From CAZSBB01 sp964605235 (GTDB lineage: Bacteria; Planctomycetota; Phycisphaerae; Phycisphaerales; Phycisphaeraceae): a stretch of 17,569 nucleotides of DNA. Each line of letters starts with the position of its first letter. Position 1 is the first letter of the stretch. The notes below the pieces were generated by a model. That model was not told the DNA's origin. It saw only the letters and a program-made list of their open reading frames with translations, and searched no databases. A program made the translations under genes and the position numbers. The stretch is from NCBI GenBank assembly GCA_964605235.1, contig CAZSBB010000065.1, positions 1-17,569 of the forward strand. The letters are read 5' to 3'. This document shows positions 7,536 to 16,000 of this stretch, in pieces.

Positions 7536-7542
7536 CAAACTA

Positions 7543-7546
7543 CTCC
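7543..7546 (-). promoter_or_regulatory. Shine-Dalgarno GGAG deciding the start at 7535
   Basis: GGAG on the minus strand, seven bases before the ATG at 7535. This start puts the first membrane segment near the N-terminus of the C39-like peptidase. Confidence 0.55.
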
Positions 7547-7686
7547 GACTCGCAATACGTCGGCAACTTGGGACCAACGCATAACTCGATTCGGGTATTG
7601 CCAATTCAAGTTTGATGAGAAAACCGGAACCGCCGGAGCGCTATTGACGCATCCATCAGGCCATGCAGCAGTTGCGGCTCAGGGCG

Positions 7687-9723
7687 TCAGAACGCCGCGG
7701 GACGCTCGGTCGTCAGCGCCCGAATGTTGGCAATCAGCAGATCGATCCAATGCTCCGCCATCGGCACGCAGGCGAACCGCAGCAGCGCCGGCGTGTTCCA
7801 GCCCGACCACGGGGCGTACTCCCGGCTCGCCAGCACCGCCCGCACCCGGTCGACGCACGCCCGCGCCGCCTGCGCCGGTTCCAATGCCCCCGCCAGGTCC
7901 CCGGCTTCATAACGCTGCACCGCGCGGGCGACCTCATGCAGATATTCGTTCCACGTCTGATGCACCTGCACCTGCGAGCCGACGTCGAGGATGAAGAAGT
8001 CCCGGGCCGCGCCCTCGAGCTGCGCCTGTGCCGCCCGGGCGCGCGCCGCGGCGTCAGCCCATTGGGGCGCGGCGGCGGCGGTGTCGCGCAGGAAATACTC
8101 CGCCTGCTGCGCCAGCGTCCGCGGCTGCGCCTGCCAGAACTTGAACGGCAGCGTTTCGTAATGTCGCCGGCGCCCGGGATTGAACAGTTCTTCAATCATC
8201 ACCGTCGCGCGCCGCACATAACCCACGTCGCCGATCATGTAATCCTCCCACTGGCCCCACTGACCCCACTTGCTGGGCGAGTGGTACAGGTGTTCATAGC
8301 ACGCCCGGGCGTCCGCCGCCGCCGCGCCGAACCGCTGCGCACACCAGTGCGTGAGGAACTGCTCGCCCGCGAAACGCCCCTGGTTCCACACCTGGGCGAT
8401 CATGGCGATGCTGCTGATGCAGTCGCGGATGCGCCCGACGTTGATCAGCAGGTAGCCGGTCAGTTGCCGGTCGAGCACCTGTGCGAACTGCTCCTGCACC
8501 CGCGCCGGCGGGACGAAGTTGGTGAGGAACGGCGTGTTGAAGTCCCACATCGAAACATGGAAGTACACCCCGCCGTCGCCCCCGCGCCGCTGCGCCGGCA
8601 ACGCCGGGGCGACCTGCGCCGGATCACAACCCTCGGCAATCATGCTGCGAAACGTGCCGTAGCCGTTGTCGGCGTACACCGGCATGACGCCCTCGGGCAG
8701 CTGCGTGTGCCCGTGCGTCACCAGGCGATTGCCTTCCATCCAGGTGTTGTGGATGAAGGCGGGTTGCGTGTGCCCCAGATGCTTTTCGACCAGGGCTTTC
8801 TGCTCGCGCAGCACGCGCGAGATCACGGCTCCGCGCTTGGCGTCGGTGTCGTAGCGTTCGGGTTCGTGCATCCAGAAGGGGCGATCGCCCTGGCCGCGAA
8901 AGCCCAGCGTCCAGATGACATTCTCCGGACGCGGGTAGCGCAGCAGGGCGTTTTCCCAGGCATTGAGGAAGACGTGCGGATGGTCTTCATAGTTGAAGTT
9001 GAAGCCCGGCTCGTCGCTGCGGATCGCCCAGTTGCCCACGCCAAACGGGCAGCAGTGCTCCTGGGTGATGAGCAGACCCAGACGCTGCGCCAGCGCCAGC
9101 TCGGGTCGGCTCGGGTCGTTCCAGTTGGGTTTGACCATGTTGCCGCGCAGCCGCAGCAGCGTTTCGAGCAGGCGATCCCAGAACTCCCAGTAGCCGGCGC
9201 GCTGGTCGTGGCCCTGCCAGTCCTGGAGCACCTGCACGTTTTCAACGTGCCAGCCGCGGTAACGGAAGGCGGCAGGGGTGCTGGTGTACGTTACGTCGCG
9301 CAGCGCGACTTGAGCGCGGGGCTGGGGCATTTGCCCGGTGAACGCCCAGAGCGGGTCAACGCCCAGGTGGGTGTGGGAGAAGTGGTACAGGCCGTAGATC
9401 GCGCCGCGCTCGCCGCCGCCGGCGATGAGGATGCTGTGCTGCCCGTTGGCTTCGGTGCGTTGGCGCAGGATGAATTCCTCCGCGCCAGCCAGGTCGTCGG
9501 CGCAGTTCCACTGCCGCGCCAGTTCGCCGGTGCTGTCGATGTACAGCGCCAGCGGCGCGTCGGCCGGGCGAGTGCTGCCGAAGCGCACTTCCGCACTCAG
9601 CACCCGCGCCAGGTCGCGCGCCACCGCGCGGGCGGCATGACGGACGCCAAACGGTTCGCCGGTCGCCAGCACCAGCGCAGTCTGCGGATTCAGCACCAGC
9701 TCAGTCATACCATTGCCAGCCAT
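7687..9723 (-). CDS. GH115-like glycoside hydrolase (alpha-glucuronidase-related), no signal peptide
   Basis: 678 residues from the ATG at 9723 (MAGNGMTELVLNP), preceded by AGGAG eight bases upstream; a TTG seven codons earlier lies on top of that site and is rejected. The best family match from memory is GH115. Signs are ILIAGGGERGAIYGLYHFS (about 98-116, the loop equivalent to RGTIYGIYxxS), GVDPLWAF, AAFRYRGW (151-158), the stretch EFWDRLLETLLRLRGNMVKP (about 180-199) and TLGFRGQGDRPFW further on. GH115 enzymes remove glucuronic or methylglucuronic acid from xylan. This one is shorter than typical members (often 800-1000 residues) and has no export signal, so it may act in the cytoplasm on imported oligosaccharides. 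I could not map the catalytic acids. The N-terminal part would be the non-catalytic alpha/beta domain common to such enzymes. Activity on glucuronoxylan is unproven. Confidence 0.7.
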   Translation of the reverse strand: MAGNGMTELVLNPQTALVLATGEPFGVRHAARAVARDLARVLSAEVRFGSTRPADAPLALYIDSTGELARQWNCADDLAGAEEFILRQRTEANGQHSILIAGGGERGAIYGLYHFSHTHLGVDPLWAFTGQMPQPRAQVALRDVTYTSTPAAFRYRGWHVENVQVLQDWQGHDQRAGYWEFWDRLLETLLRLRGNMVKPNWNDPSRPELALAQRLGLLITQEHCCPFGVGNWAIRSDEPGFNFNYEDHPHVFLNAWENALLRYPRPENVIWTLGFRGQGDRPFWMHEPERYDTDAKRGAVISRVLREQKALVEKHLGHTQPAFIHNTWMEGNRLVTHGHTQLPEGVMPVYADNGYGTFRSMIAEGCDPAQVAPALPAQRRGGDGGVYFHVSMWDFNTPFLTNFVPPARVQEQFAQVLDRQLTGYLLINVGRIRDCISSIAMIAQVWNQGRFAGEQFLTHWCAQRFGAAAADARACYEHLYHSPSKWGQWGQWEDYMIGDVGYVRRATVMIEELFNPGRRRHYETLPFKFWQAQPRTLAQQAEYFLRDTAAAAPQWADAAARARAAQAQLEGAARDFFILDVGSQVQVHQTWNEYLHEVARAVQRYEAGDLAGALEPAQAARACVDRVRAVLASREYAPWSGWNTPALLRFACVPMAEHWIDLLIANIRALTTERPAAF

Positions 9724-9731
9724 CGGTCGTA

Positions 9732-9736
9732 CTCCT
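9732..9736 (-). promoter_or_regulatory. Shine-Dalgarno AGGAG deciding the start at 9723
   Basis: AGGAG on the minus strand, eight bases before the ATG at 9723. It rules out the TTG at 9744 as the likely start of the GH115-like gene. Confidence 0.7.
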
Positions 9737-9851
9737 GCAAGCAATCACATGGCGGCCAGTGCCCAGGATCGCGCTGGGCGCAGTTTGCCGTTGATCTCAA
9801 TGGCTATTTACCCCGGTTTGGCGCGGGCGTGCGACAGCCCAGAGAAATCTT

Positions 9852-10366
9852 GCCCGCATTCGGTCGGCTGTGTTGGGGTTTATGGGTGGTAAGAATCCTC
9901 CGGCAGAGCCGGGGGCTAATGGGGCGCCAGCGCGAAGAGGGTCCGTTAGCCCCGGGCTCTGCCCGGGGACGCCCGCAGCATCGCCCGCGTCCGGCCGGAT
10001 ATGGAGTGTATGGGTGGGAAGCATCCCCCGGCAGAGCCGGGGGCTAATGGGGCGCCAGCGCGAAGAGGGTCCGTTAGCCCCGGGCTCTGCCCGGGGACGC
10101 CCGCAGCATCGCCCGCGTTCGGCCGGCTGTGGAGTGTATGGGTGGTAAGAATCCCCCGGCAGAGCCGGGGGCTAACGGGGCGCCAGCGCGAAGAGGGTCC
10201 GTTAGCCCCGGGCTCTGCCCGGGGACGTCCGCAGTATCGCCCGCGTCGGGCCGGATGTGGGGTGTATGGGTGGTAAGAATCCCCCGGCAGAGCCGGGGGC
10301 TAACGGGGCGCCAGCGCGAGGTTGTCCGTTAGCCCCGGGCTCTGCCCGGGGACGCCCGCAGCATCG
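9852..10366. repeat. Array of four tandem 128-bp units with paired REP-like hairpins (BIME-like)
   Basis: Four near-identical units begin at about 9852, 9983, 10111 and 10239. The marker TATGGGTGG recurs at 9881, 10009, 10137 and 10265, exactly 128 bp apart; unit 1 has a 3-bp longer leader and unit 4 lacks one base. Each unit holds two facing elements, for example 9897-9919 and 9946-9968. One is a hairpin of CCCCCGGC-AGA-GCCGGGGG followed by CTAA; the other is TTAG followed by CCCCGGGC-TCT-GCCCGGGG. Both have 8-bp stems and three-base loops. Each is thus close to an inverted copy of the other, differing by a paired C-G to G-C swap that preserves the stem. The layout, a TTAG head plus palindrome in opposed pairs, is that of REP/BIME elements, which are often moved by REP-associated tyrosine transposases. 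The array fills the 673-bp gap between feoB and the GH115-like gene, which holds no gene. Confidence 0.9.
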
Positions 10367-10396
10367 GCCGTGTCCGCTGCATCGCGCAACGTCGGC

Positions 10397-12445
10397 TCAA
10401 TACCCCAGCGCGGTGAGCGACTGGTACGCCACCAGCGCCAGCCCGTACGCCAGCACGCTCATGTAGCCCAGTTGCAGGAACGCCCACTTCCAACTGCCGG
10501 TCTCCCGCCGGGTCACCACCTGCGTGGGCAGGCACTGCATCGCCAGCACATAAAACACCAGCAGACTCACGCAGGTCGCGGTGGTGAACACCGGCGTCCC
10601 GTCGGAACGCTGCGCCGCCCGCATCGTGTCGTACAACGGCTGCGGATCTTCCTCCGCAGCATCCGCGCCCGCGCCGTACACGATCGCCAGCGTGCTGACA
10701 ATCACCTCCCGGGCGGCGAACGAGCTGACCACGCCCACGCCGATCTGCCAGTCATAACCCAGCGGCCGAATGATCGGCTCGATCAGATGCCCCAGCTTCC
10801 CCGCCGCGGAATTCGCCAGCGCGTGCTGCGCCTCCAGCCGGTCCGCTTCAGTCAGCAGTTCCTCCGCCTGGGCGTCGGCGTCGGTGTTCGCGGTCTGGCT
10901 GTCGAGCACCAGTTGGGCTTGCTCACGCAACTGCTGGGCCTGCGCCGGCGGCTCGCTCTTGGGATAGGTCGAAGCCGCCCACAGCACCACCGAGATCAGC
11001 AGAATCGTGGTGCCCGCCTTCTTGATGAAAATCATGCCCCGGTCATACGTGTGCAGCAACGCGTTGCGCAGCACCGGCAGCTTGTAGCCCGGCAGCTCCA
11101 GCACCAGCGGCCGCGATTCACCCGGCAGGATCGTGCGCTTGAAGGCGAACGCCATCACCAGCGCCGCGACGATGCCCAGACAGTACGCCCCGGTGAACAT
11201 CAACGCCGCCAGCAGCGGTTGCTCGCGGAACAGCAGGGCGGTGACCATGGCGTACACCGGAATGCGCGCTGAGCAGGTGAACAGCGGCAGCACCAGCGTG
11301 GTGACGAGACGGTCGCGTTTGTCGTCGATCACCCGGGCCGCCATGATCGCGGGAATGGCGCAGGCATGCGCCGAGAGCATGGGCACGAAGGCTTTGCCCG
11401 GCAGGCCCACGCGCCGCATCAGGCGGTCCATGACGAAGGCAGCGCGGGCGAGATAGCCCGTGTCCTCCAGCAGCGCCAGGAAAAAGAACAGGATGCAGAT
11501 CTGCGGGAGAAACACCAGCACGCCGCCGACGCCGCCGATGATCCCGTCGACCACCAGCGAGCGCAGATCGCCCTCGGGCATCACCTGCGCCGCCCAGCCC
11601 CCCGCCCAGCCGAAGAAGCCTTCGATCATGTCCATTGGATAGGACGCCAGCCAGAAAATCATGGCGAACACGGCAAACATCACGCTCAGGAACGCCGCCA
11701 CGCCCACCACCGGATGGGTCAGCACCCGGTCGATCGCCGCGGTCTTGCGCCCCGTCGCGTGACCCGGCGCGGTGATGCACTTGCCGCCCACTTCCTCCGC
11801 CCAGTCGAACCGCGCCTTGAACGGGCAGCCCCCGCAGTTGCACGCCTGCTTGAGCGCCGGCGGAACCTCCGGCGCCGCCAGATGCCCGGTGACCAGCCGC
11901 TCGATCTCCCGCTTCAGGTCGTCCATGCCCCCGCCGGCGCGCGCCGACAGCGGCACCACCGGACAACCCAGCTCCAGACTCAGCTTGTTGCTGTCGATGC
12001 GCGTGCCCGCCTGCTGCGCCAGGTCCATCATGTTCAAACCCACGATGGTCGGCAGACCCAGCTCCAGCACCTGCGACGCCAAGTACAGGTTGCGCTCCAG
12101 ATTGGTCGCGTCGAGCACCACGATCACCGCCGCGGGGCGGGGCACGCCGGGGAAATGGCCCAGAATCACATCGCGGGCGATGCGCTCTTCGCTGGTCGCC
12201 CCCGCCAGCGAATACAAGCCCGGCAGGTCGATCAGCTCCACCGTGCCCTGGGGCAGGGTCATCGTGCCCACCCGGCGCTCGATGGTCGTGCCGGGGAAGT
12301 TGGCGGTCTTGGCGCGCAGCCCGGTGAACAGGTTGAAGATGGTGGTCTTGCCCGCGTTGGGGTTGCCCGCCAGCGCGATGGTGATCACGCCGTCCTGCGG
12401 TTCCGTCGGCCGCTGCAGCACATCCAGAGACACCGTGGTGGTCAT
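10397..12445 (-). CDS. feoB: Ferrous iron transport protein B (FeoB)
   Basis: 682 residues from the ATG at 12445 (MTTTVSLDVLQRP); the upstream in-frame codons overlap feoA and are not part of it. The GTPase domain has G1 GNPNAGKT (27-34), the switch NFPGTTIE (49-56), G3 DLPG (73-76), G4 NMMD (138-141) and G5 SARAG (167-171). A cysteine-rich linker follows: CNCGGC (202-207) plus Cys223. The membrane part shows the two gate motifs SAHACAIPAIMAAR (358-371, Cys362) and FTCSARIPVY (389-398, Cys391), and later SFAAREVIVSTL (575-586). FeoB moves Fe2+ across the inner membrane. A Gln/Ala/Glu-rich helical stretch (about 497-545) interrupts the second gate half. Length is on the short side for FeoB (E. 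coli about 770). feoA ends 35 bp upstream, so the two are probably co-transcribed. Confidence 0.96.
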   Translation of the reverse strand: MTTTVSLDVLQRPTEPQDGVITIALAGNPNAGKTTIFNLFTGLRAKTANFPGTTIERRVGTMTLPQGTVELIDLPGLYSLAGATSEERIARDVILGHFPGVPRPAAVIVVLDATNLERNLYLASQVLELGLPTIVGLNMMDLAQQAGTRIDSNKLSLELGCPVVPLSARAGGGMDDLKREIERLVTGHLAAPEVPPALKQACNCGGCPFKARFDWAEEVGGKCITAPGHATGRKTAAIDRVLTHPVVGVAAFLSVMFAVFAMIFWLASYPMDMIEGFFGWAGGWAAQVMPEGDLRSLVVDGIIGGVGGVLVFLPQICILFFFLALLEDTGYLARAAFVMDRLMRRVGLPGKAFVPMLSAHACAIPAIMAARVIDDKRDRLVTTLVLPLFTCSARIPVYAMVTALLFREQPLLAALMFTGAYCLGIVAALVMAFAFKRTILPGESRPLVLELPGYKLPVLRNALLHTYDRGMIFIKKAGTTILLISVVLWAASTYPKSEPPAQAQQLREQAQLVLDSQTANTDADAQAEELLTEADRLEAQHALANSAAGKLGHLIEPIIRPLGYDWQIGVGVVSSFAAREVIVSTLAIVYGAGADAAEEDPQPLYDTMRAAQRSDGTPVFTTATCVSLLVFYVLAMQCLPTQVVTRRETGSWKWAFLQLGYMSVLAYGLALVAYQSLTALGY

Positions 12446-12480
12446 GACAGTTCTCAGCCGGGGGCTCAGGCAGGCAGAGG

Positions 12481-12828
12481 CTACCGGCCCGCCGCAGGAG
12501 TGGAAGTTGCACCAGCCGAGGTCGCCGCCGGCGCCTGGGGATGGTCCACGCACACCGCCACCATGACCTGGTGCGCCAGCCGATGCGAGACGCCCAGCCG
12601 GGTGCCCCACACGCGGACGATCAGGGGATCGCCCTGCTTGACCATGACCACCTTGCGTCCGACGCAGACGCCCATGGCTTTGAGCCGCTGGGTGTCGTCG
12701 TCGTCGGCATCCATGCGCGTGACTTCCACGCACATGTCGGGGGGGATGTCGGTCAAAGGCACAATGCGGATGCGTTCGCTGGGGAGGACGTTCAGCGGCA
12801 GCGTTGATTGTGACGCATTCTCAACCAT
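12481..12828 (-). CDS. feoA: Ferrous iron transport protein A (FeoA)
   Basis: 115 residues from the ATG at 12828. The SH3-like FeoA domain spans about residues 20-93: IVPLTDIPPDMCVEVTRMD, then RLKAMGVCVGRKVVMVKQGD, PLIVRVWGTRLGVSHRLA and HQVMV. The RLxxMGVxxG and GxRxGxSxRLA patterns are diagnostic. FeoA is a small cytoplasmic partner needed for FeoB-dependent Fe2+ uptake. This copy is longer than usual (75-90), with about 17 extra N-terminal residues and a Pro/Ala/Thr-rich tail of about 20. No convincing Shine-Dalgarno sequence or Fur box is visible upstream, so the exact start is less sure than the identity. Confidence 0.92.
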   Translation of the reverse strand: MVENASQSTLPLNVLPSERIRIVPLTDIPPDMCVEVTRMDADDDDTQRLKAMGVCVGRKVVMVKQGDPLIVRVWGTRLGVSHRLAHQVMVAVCVDHPQAPAATSAGATSTPAAGR

Positions 12829-12904
12829 GGCGATATGGTAGCGAGTGGGCGGGGGGGTGCAAGGGGTCGGGGCTGTCGGGACTGATTAATCTGAATTTTT
12901 GGCA

Positions 12905-12938
12905 TTGGTGCGGCTGCGGGTGGGCGCAGCCGCATCAA
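12905..12938. terminator. GC-rich hairpin between the STAND gene and feoA, possible terminator without T-run
   Basis: TGCGGCTGCG (12909-12918) pairs perfectly with CGCAGCCGCA (12925-12934) around a six-base loop. Four more outer positions extend the stem, one of them a G-T pair. It lies about 105 bp beyond the stop of the large STAND gene. On the minus strand an A-run rather than a T-run follows, so it is not a classic intrinsic terminator. The rest of this 216-bp gap shows a run of seven G at 12851-12857 and nothing else I can name. Confidence 0.4.
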
Positions 12939-13044
12939 TGACTGCCTATGTGGAGCATGTCTCTAGGTGGGTCTGACTTTATATTTTCTCCTTACGTCCT
13001 CTGGCCCCCTATCGTCTGCCACCTTATCTTCATGGCTGAAGTGT

Positions 13045-16000
13045 TCACGGCTTCCTCTTGGCTCGCTTCGCGCCATTGTGGTTGGCCCGCTTCGTACTCT
13101 TGGCGCGGCGCTTCTTCGCCGTGCTCGTCTCTGCCGATGGCCACACGGCAGCATTCTTCCTGCTAGATGGTTTGCCATTTTGCAAGAGGTCAGCCTCGGT
13201 AAGCACCACATGCCATTCGTTGGACTGGTGTCTTAGGACCTCCACGAGCCATGCAGGCGGTGACGGTGGATAGGGCCGCAACACGCGCTCACCGAATGCG
13301 AACCACACGATGGCGCGGCCGGCAACGTATTGCCGAAGCAGGTCTTCCCGGATGTAGACAACGTTTCCCACGAGGCCATCGACGCCGCTGAGTGTGATCG
13401 TCGCAGGGCTTCCGTCAGGGAGTACCTGATCGAACGACTGTGCGACGCCGCACAGCTTGAAATGCGCGGAGAAGGGCTGAGATGGCACGAGGGCGCTTCC
13501 CGTGCGATTCATCTCACTATGGTAGCTCTCCCAGGCGTAGTCGTGCGCAAGGACCTCCACCTCGACGGATTGAGTGCCGGTCCAAACTTGCTCGCGGTAA
13601 GCGTCCTCGGCAAGAGCCACAGAAGCGAACTTTGGATGCCACGGGATCTCCCCCGCGAAGATGTAGTGGTCACTCGGCACGCCACGAGCTCGCAAGGGGC
13701 AGTTCCCAGCCTCCAGCATAGCCACGAGGCGTGGCTCGTCCCCCTTCGAGGTCACTAGTGCTGACAGGAAGGCCCACGCACTGCGACCAAGCACCCTGTC
13801 TTCGGCGCTGATGTACCCGTGCACAGCGAGCCATGGCCCAGTGTGCCGACCGATTGTCTCTCGACGAACGATGCCGAGATGCAGCGACGTCGTGTCGGCG
13901 CGAATCCACCTCTCGTGACTGTCCATGCCCGGCGATAGCCACACCTCCAGCACGGAAGAAGAACCGTCGGTCGGTGGCTTCTCCGGAAACGATGGATCGA
14001 TGTCGACGTCGGAGAACTCGCGGTCCCTGCGTGGATACTTTTCGCCGTCATCGAGGAGCCCTGCGTAGGTGTAGAACCCGATCCAGCCGTACTTCTTCCC
14101 ATAACGTTCGACGAGTGCCTGGTCACCATGGCCGTGCCGATAAGCGTCCTCCGCAATCCTCTTGTCAATCGTGTCGAAGGTTGCTGCTCGCCACCCGAGC
14201 GCCCACACAACCCTGCGCACATGAGCAACGGCGGCCTGATGCTCCGCGTGGTTCATATCGTAGTTCTGACGATCGTCGAACAGTCGCCCCAGCGTGTAGT
14301 TCTCGAAGTCCATGCGGAGCGTCCGCGCTGCTTCTTTGGCTTCTGGGGCGTCTTTGGCGAGAGCCTGGACTGGGGCGGGTGCGGCGAAAGCCCATGCGCT
14401 GCTCAGCGAGGTGGGCAACGAGGCCGGGCAGAACTTGGACGCGAATGCGACGATGCCGCGTACGTAGAGCCGCGCGAGGTAGTGGTGCGTCGGTGCAGTC
14501 GCCGACTGCCCCACAAGCGCCGACGCGAGCTGTTCGAGAAACGGCCGTAGAAGTTCTCCGAACCCAGCGTCTACCTGCTGATGGCTCATCACCACGCCGT
14601 ATGCGGCCGCGAGCATCCGATCGCTCACATAGGCGTCGTTCACCGGCAGCGAATCGATGGTCAGCGCGAAGAGTCCCTCGGGGTCGACGCGACCGTACCA
14701 ATAGAGAGCACGAGTTGCTTGGTCGCGAAGCCGTCGGACGGTGCTCGTAAGCGTCCACATGATCCAGCGCGCGCGCAGCCGATCCCCTTTATAAACTCTC
14801 TGCGCTCGCCAGCGCTCCTCCAGGTTCTGGAGGTCGCGGAGCACGCTTCGACCTCTGCCTATGAGATTGTCGTGGTTCTGGCGGATCCACTCCGTCCAGC
14901 GAAGATCGCGGTCCGAGACCGGCATCGGTCGCAGCGCTTGATCCAGCCCCTCAGCGTTCAGCGGATGGCCAAGCACACCGCGCACTTGCCAGAGGCGATC
15001 GAGAAGCTCTGACTCTCCGACTCGAACGAGGTCGAGCAGCGCAGCGACTGTCTTCGCATCGAGCGAGGCGGGCTCGAGATGTGCTGCCATCCGCAAGGCT
15101 CGCCCGCGCAGCGGCTCGTCTACCAACTGCCAGAGTTGCTTCGCATAGAAGCGACGCGGAACCTGCCCCACCAACGAGCGAAGAACATCATCGGCAAGCG
15201 GGTGCCGGACGTCGTATTTGCCAGCCAGCGATGTCGCCGTGGAGGCCTTCTTGACCCACGCCTCGAAGGCGACCTGGCCGTGCTGCGCCAACAGCGCGTT
15301 GGCGATGATGTGGCCACCGAGCATGTCGTATACGGGTACGAGCGTGTCGCCACCGCTTGAAGGCATGCGGAGCAGCACACCCTCATGCTCCAGCGCGCGC
15401 ACGATGCTCTGGTCCCACGGACGTTGCGCATCTCCGAGCAAGGTGCGAAGCTCATCAAGCTCGACAGAACGAGCTCGCGACGCCCACAGCTTATTCGCGA
15501 AGACCGAGATCGCCGCGCGGACGTTTTGCGCGTAGAAACGATGCGTGCGCGGAGCAAGGTCAACAACGCGTACGCCGACCTGTTCCAAGTATCGTTCGAA
15601 AAGCGCCGTCAGAGAGCCCGGCATCGCGCCTACACCGACGAGCTGCTGCCTGGCCGGGTTCGTCACCTCGCAGAAGAGTCGGAGTGTGAGCGGATGGCGC
15701 AGGAAGCTGGGCAAGTATGCGTCGGTGGCGTCGATCCTCCAATGCTGGAAGTGCGCACGAACTGCATCGAGGGTCGCGTCGCCGTAATCCTTGATCTCAA
15801 CACGTCGTGTTGAATCAGGGAGAGCGTCGTCCACAAACTCGGGGCGCAACGTGCAGATGAGTAGCACGTACGGGTACTTCGCGAGCGTGGTCTCCAGCGC
15901 AGCGAGCAGCGGCTTCCACGTCCTCGGATCTTCCGACTCATTCAGGCCGTCGATGAAAATGGGGAGACGCTTCTGAGCGCGTTGGCCGACAGCATCGACT

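Noticed and set aside
7663..10047. 794-codon open frame on the plus strand
   Set aside because: It is antisense to the GH115-like gene and then runs into the repeat array; no recognisable domain.
9870..10332. Several overlapping short frames of 67-92 codons with near-identical proteins
   Set aside because: They arise because the 128-bp repeat, not a multiple of three, shifts frame at each unit. The sequence is explained by the hairpin array.
9852..10366. Possible CRISPR array
   Set aside because: Whole 128-bp units are conserved, with no short repeat alternating with unique spacers, and no cas genes are present.
12446..12733. Longer FeoB starting at 12733
   Set aside because: The extra 96 codons overlap feoA in another frame and are Arg/Gly/His-rich; the GTPase domain begins soon after the ATG at 12445.
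11366..12841. 491-codon open frame on the plus strand
   Set aside because: It is antisense to feoB and feoA, whose identities are certain; His/Arg/Gln-rich translation typical of a shadow.
12851..12857. Run of seven G upstream of feoA as a phase-variable switch
   Set aside because: It is short, lies in a GC-rich context and is not inside a coding frame or between clear promoter boxes.
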